A model generated the notes under the pieces. The model was not told the origin of the DNA. It did no database searches and worked only from the letters and a program-made list of their open reading frames with translations. DNA of 64,000 nucleotides from Opisthocomus hoazin (taxonomy: Eukaryota; Chordata; Aves; Opisthocomiformes; Opisthocomidae), in NCBI RefSeq assembly GCF_030867145.1, contig NC_134414.1, positions 65,631,397-65,695,396 on the forward strand, read 5' to 3'. Position 1 is the first letter of the stretch. The number at the start of each line of letters is the position of its first letter. Shown one piece after another: positions 34,890 to 48,225 of this stretch. The translations under genes and the position numbers were made by a program.

Positions 34890-37800
34890 ACTGACAGGTA
34901 TTACTAGCTCAATATGGAGGGAGGGGTTAATCCAGTGTTTATATTGAAGATTCAAGATGAAAAAAAAAAGGACAAGAAAACTTGCTATATGATCTTTTTA
35001 GCTTGTTTCACTGCCGCTGCAGAACTTTATTTCTGCCACACAAAACTCATAATGCCTGTCCCATCTGACTTCATATGATGGATTACTTAAAGTGAAAAAT
35101 TATTCAGAGATAACACCTCACATAATTCCAGTGCAATCTCACATGAAGATAAATGCTTGAAGTGCTCTGAGCTCACACTTGTAGAAAGGAGAGACTGAGG
35201 AAGTTCAACAAAAAGAAAAGCCAACATGAATGGGCTTTCAACAGAAAGATGAGAGTGGAAGTGTGAAATAAGACATTATGGCACTCTGACAGAGCGGACA
35301 AAGCCTCATTTACATCTGATCAGTGGTCCTTGCAGTCTGGGAATGAATGGAGACGAAACATGACTATAACACAGTGTTCTCTGAGGAGTGAGGTAAAGTA
35401 AAACTAGATATTAGAAAGTCAGATCCCTGGCAAAAAGACTAACAGGACTGACACAAAACAGCTTCCTTAAGATCTCCTCAGCACTGGAAGTTTCTTTTAC
35501 ACAGGTAGCTTCAGATAGAGACTTTCAGTGTTTGCTCTACTCGGTTAGTGGCATCCCCACTTAAAGCTGGTGTCAAAGGTCTTGGCCTTGCAGTCTAGAA
35601 ACTGAGGCTAGGATTTATAATGTCTCCTGCGGTTCCTTCTGCGTCTCCTACTGGTCTGGGACATCTCAATGGTGGAAGTGGCACAGCTAGTAGATCTGGC
35701 TCAGTTTTCTGCCATGTTTCCACACTGATTTTGGGTGATGGCCTAGAGATATCTCTCAGAAACACAGCAACAAAGGTGGGAAGACAGTATGGTACAGAAG
35801 CCAGGAGACTGTATGCCCCAAAAAGCTGTCTGAGAGTTAACAGTCACAAATAGTTCCTTTCCAACCATCTCTTTGCACACAGCAGTTTCCTAGATATAAC
35901 AGCTCACATGTGCCTAAGAGGAACTGGAACTTGGCATAGGCTCTGACCACCTACAGGTACAGAGGCATCTGCATACCTCATCAACAGCAGAGTCCATGCA
36001 TGCCTTCACAACTCCCGGAAGGCTCTCACTTAGCTGTGAGCGAGGAGGTAAGGAAGGCTTTGAAGACCTCTTGGAAGGGGGGTGGGAAAACCTTTGGTAG
36101 TCAGTAAGTAGGTGCCCTGCTTTGTAGAGCCATTCTGCCATGGGGTCCCTCTGACCCCATATGAAGCACCTAAACCCCATGGAGTTTTCTCCATGTGAAG
36201 AGAGTGCCAGCCTGGTTACCTCCTAGGATTTGGACTTTGCAGGACTTGAGGTACATATGGAAGCTGGGCTGTGGGATCAGGGGGGGTCTATGCCTCTGGC
36301 AGAGATCTGGATGTAATGGGGGCTGCCAAGGGGTTACTGCATGGCAGGAGGAGGGGGCCCGAAAGTATCACGTGCTGACTGTCACTGGCTGGGCCATTCT
36401 GTGTCATACAGCCTGTTCTGAACAGTGTTTCTGCCACACTTGACAGTGTCCATCGTGAGGCAGGCTCTGGCTGCCTTAGAGATGTGTGCTGTCCAGCATT
36501 GAAACTTCTGTGCAGTAGGGAAGAGAAGGAGTTCAACAATCCTGCCGCTCCATAAGACAGCCTTAAGGCCAACACAGGCTGCACATCTTCATGTCCTGAA
36601 GATGCTCTTAGAAATTCTCCTAGAAAATGTCACAGACATAGCCCATACGGTCCACCTTCAGTATGCCACCTTTAAATAAATGTCTTTGTCCCCGGAAGTA
36701 AAATCTGGTAGCATCTAAATATTTTCAATTTTGATGCTATGCCAATGTATCTGAATGCTTTTTACATACGTACAGATCAATTTCTAGGAGCAGGTGCTCT
36801 TTATACTCCCTGAGGAAAAGCGTGTCTTTGTCTAAAGTCAAGCAAAAAAGAGGAAAAGAAAAGCAATAAGCAACTTTAGTTCCTGCCATGCAGGGCTGTT
36901 TCAGATGTCATTCAGCAATCAGTTATTGCTCTCCAGTTAGAGCACTTGTGGTTAAAGAAGTTTTAACCTTAGAATTTAAAATAATTAAAAAAAAAAAAGT
37001 CAGCATTGCTACCCAAATTTTGTTTCAGAGCAAGTAAATTTTATAATATCTAAACGGACAGTAAAAACTTCTTTCATAGGGAACTAATGTCAGATTCAGC
37101 TATAGACAAAACCTAAAACTGACAGAAAAGTCTGTAACACCTGGACTTTATGACTTGCTAGAGTAAACAGGACAACTTCTCAGGGAGACAATATTACCTT
37201 CCTCGTACTGTGGAAAGTATGTTAGCAGTAAAGCACAGTAAGTGGTATGTGTGCCAATATGCAAAAAAACTTGCTCAGAATTTTTTATGCTACTTCAAAA
37301 CAGGTGATGTAAAGACAGCTTCAGATTTTCCTTGTTTTATGGATTTACAAGTACATCAGAAAAATCAGATAGACCTACTTAGAGTATCTATATTCCTTAA
37401 ACTGTAATAACTTTTTTTCCTTAAATGTTATATTTTCTCTCTTTTTTTCTGATTTTCAGGCTAACAGATCTTTGATTTTGCAATGTTTTGTGTTGCAGAA
37501 GCCTCATCTTTCTTCTATTTTCTTGTCACTTTTTGGACTGTTTGTACTTCAGGTACATCTAACAATATATCTGAGCTATAACAAGGAGGCCAGAATTCAG
37601 CACAGTATTCATGTTAGGGACCTACTACTGTTCAATATAATGAACTTTTTAATACGTGTTTTTCAGTCTTCTCTTACAGACTGGCCCTTATACCTTCATA
37701 CGGTCAAGCTAGGCTTTTCCCAGTACTGTACTTTGCAAGATGGAAAATTGGCAGACCTCTATTTGTCACCTAAGAGGCACCGCTAATACATAGTTTCTGT

Positions 37801-38414
37801 AGCTGAATGTAATTAAGATATGCATTATTGATGCGTCTGTGCAAGAAAACAAGCAGAAAAAATGTATCTTTGTCATCAGGATCATTCTGAGTATGATGCA
37901 TCTGTGGATATTAGTTTTACGTAGTATCTTACAAAAACAGTTCTGCTTTAATTAACCATCTGAAGTAGTTCTTTCCTCCTTTAGTTTAACAGGCTTTTTT
38001 GGTTTCCCCATCAGGATTCCTGTGTTCACTTTCCTCATTAACCTCCCTCAACATAATCTGATAGTAACTTAATTTTCTTTCCCTGAATTCCCCCAGTCAT
38101 TTCTCTGTTCATTTAAACTTAGCTCTGCTCACTATTTCTTCCCCTTTTCTTCATCCGTTTTTTACCTATGAACTCTTAATTACTCTTTTCTGAACACCAT
38201 GCGCTTCCTTTCCCAACTGCTACATCTTATCCATTTCCAAAATTTCTTCCTTATGGAATGTTAGGTCATTCTGTATTTGAGGACTCACAGCTTTCTTTGC
38301 ATTCTCAAGCACTTCAGGACTACCTAGAAGACTCTGTTGGGCTCAGGACTCATTGCAATGCATGATCCACTCTACAAGTAACATAAATGTCACGGGGATG
38401 AGGAGCATTGCCTT

Positions 38415-38516
38415 TGAATGAGGAATTGAGGTGCAGAGATGACATCCTGCCCATGCAAGCCCATGGCAGAACTTGGAGACAGTGGGCAATGTAATGCTTT
38501 ACCATCAAACCATCTC
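38415..38516 (-). mobile_element. MIR-like SINE relic
   Basis: GAATGAGGAATTGAGGTGCA, CATCCTGCCCATGCAAGC, GGCAGAACTTGGAGACAG and AATGCTTTACCATCAAACCA line up in order with the reverse complement of a MIR SINE. The matching MIR words are GAGGAAACTGAGGCACAG, ACTTGCCCAAGGTCAC, GGCAGAGCTGGGATT and GTGCTTTAACCACTAGACCA. The last segment corresponds to the tRNA-like A-box region. Divergence is high, as expected for an amniote-age SINE in a bird. Confidence 0.55.
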
Positions 38517-39054
38517 ACCCTTGTAGCTAGTAATACTGAGTCATGGTTATCAGTCACAGAGGAGTACAGATGATTCAGACGTTCATTAATGAAGCACTCT
38601 TTGATGAAGTCAGAGGCTACACTAATTAGGTTCAGAGATACAGCCAGAAGATTCAAGAATCTTGTTATTTCCTTTTGTTTGCTTGTAATTGCTGTTCTGC
38701 AGTACAGCAGTTTTCTACACTAAGGGATTTATTTCTAGTTGCTACTGAGTATTACATTGCCCTTTAATGTAACTCTCTGGTGACATTTTTAAATGATTCA
38801 TAGACATTTTATATGTACCAGCCTATTTTTTAAATGGAAGATGTAGAAGAAAATCTTAAAAGACACACATCTGTACTGGGAGCCTTGCTGAAGACATTAA
38901 TTTGAGGAGTCAGTCGTCTTGGACAGGTCACATCTGCTCTGTTAGGGCTCATACCTAGGGCTTGAGAAGCCCCTATGTTATTAATATAATCTGCAGCTTA
39001 TAATATAGCTTTGGTAAAGGTAAACTCTATGTGGATGAAGGGGTGGTATGTATT

Positions 39055-39275
39055 GATCCCTCCCGGCAAAGCGTTGCTCGTTGAGGAGGGAAGGAGCCAT
39101 GCCACGGTTCCCCTGAGCAGGCAGGGCCCAGCCGTGCGCTGGGCTGCAGGTCCAGCGCGGCCTCGGCCGTGCTGTGCTGCACGTGGCCCTTGGCACGGGG
39201 TGGGCTCCGCCGCCTCGTCAGACCAGGGCAGCCCGCAGGCAGCTCCCACCCTGTACCAGCGATCACACCACCTGC
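39055..39275. promoter_or_regulatory. CpG-rich patch
   Basis: Roughly 16 CpG sites in about 220 bp (GGTCCAGCGCGGCCTCGGCC, GGGCTCCGCCGCCTCGTCAG), in otherwise CpG-poor DNA. Open frames cross it on both strands, none recognisable. It may be a small orphan CpG island or an unrecognised GC-rich repeat. Confidence 0.35.
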
Positions 39276-42200
39276 CCAGCCCTGACTTCACCTACAAGGG
39301 TAGCAAGAAGTTCCCGTGTGGGCATCCTTTAGGAGGAGAGTTGTTTTCTCATATGCAATACAATTCTTGCACTGTACAACATATTGAATGACCGAAAAGG
39401 GGGAGCTTCTCTCTACAGACAGCATCTGCTCTGCACAGCACACTGGGAGAAAATCATCCTGGCTAGGTCTGATGCTGCACGAACACAGGTACCCAGCATC
39501 TGAAGGGACAGGCCATTTACTCGCTATCTGTATTCCCCTTCCTATTCTGTGTCATTAAGGCAGTTATCTTATTAAGCCTCTTGTTGTCAGCCCTTTCTTA
39601 CTGAGATCCAGGAAGAGCCCTGCACCGGCTTGCCTTCTCTCCAACCCATCACCCCCCTTCCTGCTCTCACACTGTGCAAAGAAAGTCACCAAGACTCTTA
39701 AATGAGCACTAACCTGGTTTTTAAGACAGCTGAAGAGCAAAAGCTGAAAGAAAAAAAAGCAGAGAGAGAGCAAAGCAGCTCCCAGTAACTGAATTCACGA
39801 CCTCTCTCTGAATTATGTATCGTTTTTTGAGGTCACTGTATATGAAAAAACAGAGTGTCTTCATTCATATAGCTTAGTAACAGGAGGCAAAGCAACACAG
39901 GGGAAGAAATAAAATTCACAGTATATTTATTGCTAAAATATTACTCTGAGCTTGGAAAACCAGCACCTGAGGACTTCTGATTCTTAGGCAAGAAATTTGG
40001 TGGGGTGTCTATACGCTTACAATAATACTTAGATTTTTCAGGCAGAAAGTCAGATGATTATATGATTAAATCATGGGAGCATAAATCAGAATTCTCATCC
40101 AGGTGACTTTCAGGAAAAACTTTAATTAAACTTTGATTAGGTGTAGATTCGAGAGGAGAGGTATTTTTGGCTTGCCTATCCACCTCTGTGTTCATGTCTC
40201 CGTTTGTTCACTGTCTAATAATTTTTGAACCTATCATTCAACTTCAACCAAATTTGACAGACTGGTCGAGGTCTTGAATACATCAGGCAATGGAGCAGCT
40301 GGGTAGAAAAAGGTCCCAACAGAACACTGCCAGGAAAGGAAAGGCAGTGATTTCTCAGCCTCCTATCAATCCCCAGGAGAAGCTGTCGCCTGGCAAACAG
40401 CAAGTGCCTGAGGGGCAGCTGGCCAATGCACACCAGCCCAGAGCCCGGCCGAGCTCAGACTAAGCTGGGAGCACGGTCTGCTGCACTGAAAGATGGGGAG
40501 GATGAGAGCTGGGGCAGGGAAAACCAGCTCTCGTCCTCCCATGGCACAGGGAAAACCAGAATACACCAGTTCTGATCCTCGGAGAACCGCTTGCTTTTTC
40601 CTCTCTCCTTGTTTTTTTAAAACTTTATGTTGTATAACAGATGGAAATGTTTCTGCCCTTTTTGATCAGTCCATAAAATCAGTTAGCCCGTATCCTATTT
40701 CAGCAGTGGCTGGAACACAAAAAGCATTGGTAGAAGTACAGAAATACGGTGGGACCCCTATTCCCATGCCCTCTCAGTTAATAGCTGTAGCTTGGCCTGA
40801 ACACGATATTTTGTATCCTTTCTCTTTTCTAGGTTGGCTTTCTGAAGGAAAAAGGAATTCACGTGCTTGCTCTGCCTACCTACCCGTGTGTCCTGATGTC
40901 TGTCATGCCCACCAAAAACCATTGAACCCACCGACTGTTTTTAGCAAAACCTGAAAAAAAAGAGAGAACTCTGTGATAAACCAAGTGAAAATTGGTGGTT
41001 CTGGATATGGGCTTATATTAACGTTCCCACCAAGAAAATGTCTGGCAAAATTCAGCTGCAATGCACCTGGTTTGGCACCAGCCCGGGACCCAGCCGGCAC
41101 ACAGGGAGCTATGGCAGTGCTGCCTCTGGCAGCCGAGCGTCACGGGCTGGGGGATTCGGGCTAGGGCACATTGGGTCAAAGCCGATGAGGGGACAAAGGA
41201 CACAGTAAATCAGCTGGATTACAGACAACTTGTTTCAGAGTTGTTTTCAGACTGTTGCTTCTGTAACAAAAAAACAAATACAAAAGATCATAATTTTTGT
41301 GTCAGTCCCTTCATGTTAGTTACCCTGGAAGAAAGGAAGAAAACGCTCCCTGGCACCATGAGAAAGTCTGTACAGAATATTTGCAGGGAGTGACTCCATT
41401 GTATTAGCAGAAGCTTTAACCAGAATGACTGAAGTGTTTATGAATTTTTTAATCCATGTAAACCACAGTAGTTTAATTACATATAAAGAAAGGATTGCAT
41501 AACCTCTGTAAGGTGTTGAATATTTCATCTCAGCCTAAGGATGATAGAGTGCTCCATTAGTTGAAAAAGCCCTTGAGGATGTGCGAAAGTGGTATGCGAG
41601 AATGTCTCTATGTATGTTAGAACACAAATGCAGGCACATGCTTATATATATGTTTGTGTATATGTAGGGGAGGAAAGAAAATAGCTATAGGCAGTGTAAT
41701 ATTGTCAGGGGTACATTGTATCATACTGAGAAGCAGCAGCTATTTATAGAGAAAGATATGATCAGCTTTCATTATAAAATCCTGTCTTAACAGCACCATA
41801 ATTTTGACTTGAAGCATTGTTTTGGCTTGAGTCTTGCCTTTGATTTCTTCTAAAGACAAAAGGGAGTGCTTATGTAAAGTCTGAATAACATTCATAAACT
41901 CTTATCTGAGTATCAGGATGTTAAACAATACTCTGTAATATTTGGCATTTGCCTGAGATGTCTTTGTTTTTATGTAATCGCTGAATGTTCAAACTCCTTG
42001 TGGCTATTTGAAGAAAACAAGATTTAATTTAGCAAGGTATTTATTGTTAATTTGTTAGATAATTTGGTCTTCACTGACGTAAAGAGACTTTATTCATTCA
42101 GTCATTTATTTTGCTCCTAGCTTCACCAGAAGCACAGTATAAAACATACAAATTCTCCTACCCGCAGTTCAGAGACGGCGTATACTACATTCCCTTCAGC

Positions 42201-43761
42201 TCGGGACTACAGGTTCACACCTTCTGAAGAGCAAGGACCTGAAACAAGTTCAGCGCCCAGGTTGGGTTAAGATAAATTCAGCTATCCAGCCACAATTGGT
42301 GAAGCAAGAACATCCCTCTCTGCGCAGGTGCTGAAAACTGTTGCTGATACATTAGTTTTATTTGTCTGTCCTTGCCACATCTCCTAGATTAACCCATTAA
42401 TAGCATGTAAGAATTTAATCATTTAAAGCTGTTCCATTATTTATCCCTTATAAAGTACAACATTTGGCTTTTCTCCCTCATCACAGACCTGGAGCCAAAG
42501 TCAGCTCCGTGTTAGACAGCAGTGTTTTCGTGAGGTCCAGAAGCACAGGGACAATGTTCCTCTGTAGGAACTCAGTCCAGAAGGCAAGGGACACCTGCCC
42601 AGGCACAGGGATCACTGCTGCCGTGTGGCAGAGGAGAGCAGGCAAGGAAGAAGTTCAGCCAGCACTGCTGTCGCTTGCACGGCAAACTGCCGTTTGCCTC
42701 CTCTGTGTGACCTCCTCAAAAGCCCATCTCTCCTCCCATGTATCTTCCCAAAAAGACAGAGCCGCTTGTCGAGTGGGAGTCTGGGACAAACTTCATGGTA
42801 CAGCCACTGAAAATCTTTCTCCAAGAGCCATGTGGCCAAAAAAAAACAGTTTTATAAAAAAAACCCTAAGTTTAACTAAAGGTCTTTAAATGTCCAGGGA
42901 AAGGGTTAAAGCAGTAAATGGCTGGCCTTTGTCATTTCCCTGTGAAGCTGAAGAGCTCTGACAAGCAAACACTCCGCTCTGTTACCATCAAACCAGACTG
43001 CCACTTTCCTGCCTCCTCTTTGATTTAGTCCAAGATATCCACAGTGCTCCCTGGCCCACTTTTCATCCCAGTGCCGGGAGTTGGGGGTTGTCCTGAGCTC
43101 CTCAGTGGGAGGGCCCTGGGCTGGCCTCCCCGCCCCATCTCCGTGTGTGGTGTTTCTTCCTGGGTGGATGGGGTGGATGACAGACCCAGCTGAGCCCACC
43201 GAGCCCATTCCTTTCACACTGCAGCAAAGGCAAAGCCCACGCTAAGCAGCAGCAGAGGCCAAGGCTTTCCCCTTCAATGTGCCCCAAAGCTCCCCAAAAC
43301 CCTGAGCCTTCAAGTCGTGTTTGGTCGGTGCAGGTGCAAGACAGGTTCAGGTCCAAAAGGACGTGGGCTCACGCTGAAACACAGTGTCAACCTTCTCGTC
43401 CAGTATGAGCTCAGGGTTGTGTTTAATTTGACAAGTTTAAACAAGGTTTTTAATGAACATTGGCATGGGAGTCAATCACAGAGGCAAGCTTTTCTGAGGT
43501 AACTCCGGGAAATGCCATCGGCACACCTACACAGCAGAAGCTCTCTTTTCCCTCTTGGTGAGGGGTCGGGAGTCGTAGGTCTCATGGCTCCCCAACAGCA
43601 CCTGCCATATAAACACACTGGACATCTTCTCAGCAACAACTGCATCTCACTTGGCTTCAAGGGTTCATTCCCTGTGTCAGGCTGTGGTCTCACTGTTACC
43701 CTGATATTATGGCTGGTCACCACCAAAAAGGAGACGATTCACTTCTCCATCCTACTCCTTT

Positions 43762-43814
43762 CCCACAATAAAAACAACAAAAAACCCAAAACAAACAATC
43801 AAACAAAAAACCCC
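43762..43814 (+). repeat. A/C-rich low-complexity run
   Basis: Irregular CAAA/CAAAA units (AACAACAAAAAACCCAAAAC, AAACAATCAAACAAAAAACC). A degenerate simple repeat. Confidence 0.7.
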
Positions 43815-44756
43815 TGGTTTGCTTCGTGCTAGGATAGCAAAGCGAATTTGTTTCCAAAAGCTCAGCAGGAGTAGGCATGCAGGAGAAGGCAGTGCGGCAG
43901 ACTGAAAAGGAAGCGAGACCTCTCAGTCGGCAGCAGAGGATTTTAAATCCCTTCACTCTGTCCTGTGAAAATGAAGTTATGAATGTAGAGAGATGAGTGG
44001 CTTCTAGCCTAGTGACTTTAAAATTGATCTTACCTAACTGCAGTCCAAGGCAATTTAACCAATAATTGAGTTTGCTCATTAGAAAAGTTAATTGCAGAGA
44101 GATACTTGTTGGGATTGCTCAAGGCGGAGTGCATCAACGCTTTAGGATTGCTTTGTCAGTGCCTCATGCTGTCCACATGAGGAACATGCCCTAAATCCCA
44201 TTTCTCCAAAATGGATGCTTTTAACTCTGATTTTCGCCTTTGAAAAAAAATAGCTTTATCAGTCCTGGTTATCACCTGGATGATATAATTCCACTCTGTG
44301 TATTTCAGCTGTTCCCACAACTCCTCTAGGCAGTTTTTCAAGAAATATCTCATCGTTGTTCACTGTCCTCTTTCCCCTACTCCTTTTCTTTAATGCCATA
44401 TATTCAGACAGAATGTTGTCAGTTAGTCCAATTACACCACAGATGATACTCCATCAGCCAGAAGGAAGAAGAGGAATGACAGAGGCTGGTCCAGACACAT
44501 GCCAATATCTAATTAGTTGACATCTTGTGAAATCCTGAAAGATTTTTGGAGAGTGGGGGTAGGTAGTAGAAGAAGGGAGTGTGCTAATAGGTGTTGGTGA
44601 CAATTTTTCCCAATAGTCTCCAAAGGATGCAACTGATGCCCCTGTCTTTGAGTATTTTGAAAATTGTCATGGGTAGAGCATTTTTCTATCTGTAAGCATT
44701 TTCCATCTCTACTCTCTATGATGCTGCCAGGAAACACTTCAAAGTTAATTAGAGAA

Positions 44757-44813
44757 TATTTGTAAAGCGCTTTGAATATTCAAGTGCTGTATAAGTACCG
44801 CGGTATTATTAAC
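44757..44813 (+). mobile_element. L2/MIR-type 3'-tail relic
   Basis: TATTTGTAAAGCGCTTTGAA, then CAAGTGCTGTATAAGTACC and GGTATTATTAA. This matches the layout of the L2 LINE 3' end shared by MIR-type SINEs: TTGTAAAGCGCTTTGAGA, then a GCGCTATATAAAT-like block, then TATTATT. Only about 57 bp are recognisable. Confidence 0.5.
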
Positions 44814-47800
44814 TACGATCCCAACGAATTAGAGAGGAAGTTCGGACTCCAACAGCACCAAGCAAGCAGTGGTGCCCGGCAGCCTTAGAGAAGAGGGGAG
44901 CTGGGTGAGACGAGGGCTTCAGAGATGTATTGCAAGTTCACCTGAGACAGGCGAGTAGCAGCAGGAGGAGCTGGCCACCCTAAACCAGCAGTCACTGGAG
45001 TGGCTCACAGGTATAATTCTCTGTTACTACAACTTTGTAAACAGAAATCTTCTGCAGCGCAGCATTAGTAGTTACCAGTTCCTAGTAGGGAGGAATAACC
45101 ATTAGCTTCCTCTTTGCTACACTGGTCCAGTCCCTTTTCATATAGAGGATGAAGAACTCGGGCCTTTCAGTATATGACCATTTCAATGTTGACTCTTCAA
45201 CATTCTACACGGAGCACCTCTCATATTCCCGATCTGACGGGAACGGCTCTTCTCCTGGGGCTCCAGCTGGGCTAAGCTTTTCAGCTGGTTCTTGTCTCTC
45301 ACCCATCCACGAGCATAAAACTGGAAGTGATGAGAACTCTGTGATGTCTTTGATGGTTTTTTGGTAACTTCTCACCGCCCCGCCAAGTTATACAAATAAA
45401 ACTCAGCAATGGGCTGAAGCTCACTGAGGGAAAGAATCTAGAAAACTTGTGGGTGGACATATTCCCAATATTATTCCTTCCCAGTTGTGTCACTAAGCTG
45501 GGCTACGTAAGTTTGAGGAAGCAGAACTTGAGGCCAGGGAAAAAGCGCTTTCTTATAGCAGTCTGTTACTCCATTAATGCTTAGAAAATTCACTCTTTCC
45601 AGGAGACTTGGTTCCTTTGAAATCCCTCCAGCCTGGTATGGTTTGAACCAGAGGTCTAGTGACCTGCAGCATTAAATTTTGAAAAACAGTTGATTTCTGT
45701 AGTTTCTTGGATCCATGGAGGCACAGGTAAGCTATTTTACTTACCTTTACTCTTAAGAGAACCATGGAGATCCTCATGGGACGGATTCCTTGTTCACTTG
45801 GGGTATACTGTGAAAATTGTGATTGGCAGCTACCACCTGCCTGCGCAAGTGTGCCTTACTGTGCACGCAATGGTCTCACGATCCATGAGAGCTTTGACTG
45901 GCTAGCAGTTTATAAAATCAAGGATTTTATATTTAGTGAACATGAAATAAATAAATTTAGGTATCCAACACAAGTACTTAGAAATCCATTTTAGTGCACA
46001 TCTTGTTGTAATTTTCTAGCCTTTCTTATCCTCTGCTATTGCTCTCAGCAAATTCTGGAAAATTCAAGGGAGAAGAAAGGGATAATAAGGTTATTCAAAA
46101 AATAAAAGAAGCTTCTCTTCAAGCACATTAAAGACATTAGAGGCGATTGTACATTTTATATAAACAATAAGACAAGGTGAAGGTGATGAGCAGGACTCTG
46201 AACACTGTTAATATCAGGACATTTGCCACTGATTGCAATGGTATGTGAAGTTACCTAGCCTCTTGCAGGTGGTGAGCATTGCAAAAATTTTCATGCTTAA
46301 TTTTAAAAGCCAAGAAATTGAATATTACATACGCCAGACTGACTGAAAAGGAATTGCACCTGAGGTTTCGGAGTCAGGAAATGTGCACTTAAATCTGTTC
46401 ATTAATTTTACGTCTTTTCTCCAGGAACAGGCAAGCAGAACGCCCACACTGATCGTTGGCAGGTGCCGCTTGACTAAGGAGCATCATGCCTCCATGGTAC
46501 AAGTAGGACAGTTGCCACATGCCCGTGCTTCAGCGTCGAGCCACGAGTCCTCAAGCTGAAATCTGAGCATGTGTCTGTGGGAAGGTTGCGGTCCTCAACC
46601 CCTGCAACACAGCCGGCCGGTGCCTCGCTCTTCTTCCTGAGCCACTCCAACCGACCGTCCAAGTTGTAATGCTCCAGGTGATGAGCCCTGGATATTTTAA
46701 ATGTCCAGCAGTGCTTAAATATTTCATTTGGGCCTTTTAACACTGTTCACAGATAGGAAGCTGCCCTGGGTGGTGAATCACTTCAGTTCCAGTAGGGCTT
46801 CAAAGGGTCTGGTCACAGGACTGAGAAATCCCAGCACTACCCCAGGGAGTGCTGTGATTGCAGCGATTGCTCTTGTCAGCAGGAAAGGAAAAAATCCCAA
46901 CCCAGTGACAGAGCAGACTTGACAGTGCACAAGGCTGGAAGATCCTCAATGGGACACGTACAAAAAAAGGCTGTTTTTAGGAAGCTCATAAAATGGAGAA
47001 AGTAGCTATTGATTTTATCAACAGGTAAATAACAGCATTTCTTTTTGCCTACACTTCTGAGTGGCAGTGAACACTGGAGCCTACACGACATGGAAAGGAG
47101 TGACTCCTGCCTCTTCTGGATATGGCTGTTGCGCTGTAACTACTTACCTCTCCTGCAGGATACTGTTTAACCCTGTGAACATCAGGGTTTCGTGTTTAGA
47201 CATCTAAGAATACCAACAAAACAGCATCTCAAGCTGCCAGCCAGAATCCCGTCAGATCAAACTGCACCACCAGGGCAATAACCTGAATGAGTTCAAACAA
47301 AGGGTTTTGCACTATCAGTGCTTTCTCTGGGGGAGGTATTTGGGGAAGAGAAGGCTGGCAATCCTGCGGCAGCACCAGCCTAGGAAAGCTGAACCGTTAC
47401 TGGTCCATGGGACTGCTGCTTCTCGTCTCCTGGCAGCAAGAAGCAACCACCCCTCCTCTTCAGTCCCTCCGCTGCCGCAAATTGCTGTGGAACATCCAGG
47501 TACCTCCTTCCTCCATGCTCATACTCACTGAAACCTGGACCCGAAACATTGGGAAGAAGCGTCTCTCATCCCTGTCGAATGGACAATGCACAGGAGCCTC
47601 GTCACCTTCCTGGGCAGCTCTGGTGCCTGTTGTGACTCTGTCACACAGCAGGGATTGCCACCAGGAGGTTTCTGCAGTAAGTAGCGGTGGCCCCAGCTGA
47701 CAACCATTTCAGCCACATTAACCCCCATTAACAGCCACCACTTCACTGCTGCTGTCTGCCTGCACTCCTCCAATTGCCAGAATACTCCTCTTTGTCAGAG

Positions 47801-48040
47801 GCATCATCTACAAATGCCATCACTTTCATAATTTTTTTTTTTTTTTTAGAATAACTGTAGTGCAGTTTATGTCTGCATCTTTGCCACAAAAAGGGAGACA
47901 GGCTTTGATGGCCTATTTTTGTTCCACTTCAGTTTCAAGGCCACAGCAGCTAACTCCGGTGACTCCTTCCCCTAGACATTTTTACCATAATTCTCTCATT
48001 CAGATAGTTTCAAATAACAACACAAATGTATGACTTGTTG

Positions 48041-48225
48041 CTATATGTATGCATATATATATATTTATATAAATTTGTATGTATAAATGGTCTATACATA
48101 TAAATGGAGTGTATATATATGGTGTGTATGTGTATATATAAAAAATAGTGTATATATATAAAATTGTGTATATATACATAGAAATGGTATGTGTATCTAT
48201 GTCTATATATTCATATATATATATG
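48041..48225 (+). repeat. TA/TG-rich imperfect tandem array
   Basis: Roughly 20-base units of the form AAATGGTGTATATATATA recur imperfectly, for example AAATGGAGTGTATATATATG, AAATAGTGTATATATATA and AAATTGTGTATATATACATA. The flanks are pure TATATA runs. It is a diverged minisatellite built on a TA/TG microsatellite, probably length-polymorphic and able to form cruciforms. Confidence 0.8.

Noticed and set aside
40493..40954. 153-codon plus-strand frame
   Set aside because: No recognisable domain, low-complexity Pro/Ser composition and no codon-bias signal. Treated as chance.
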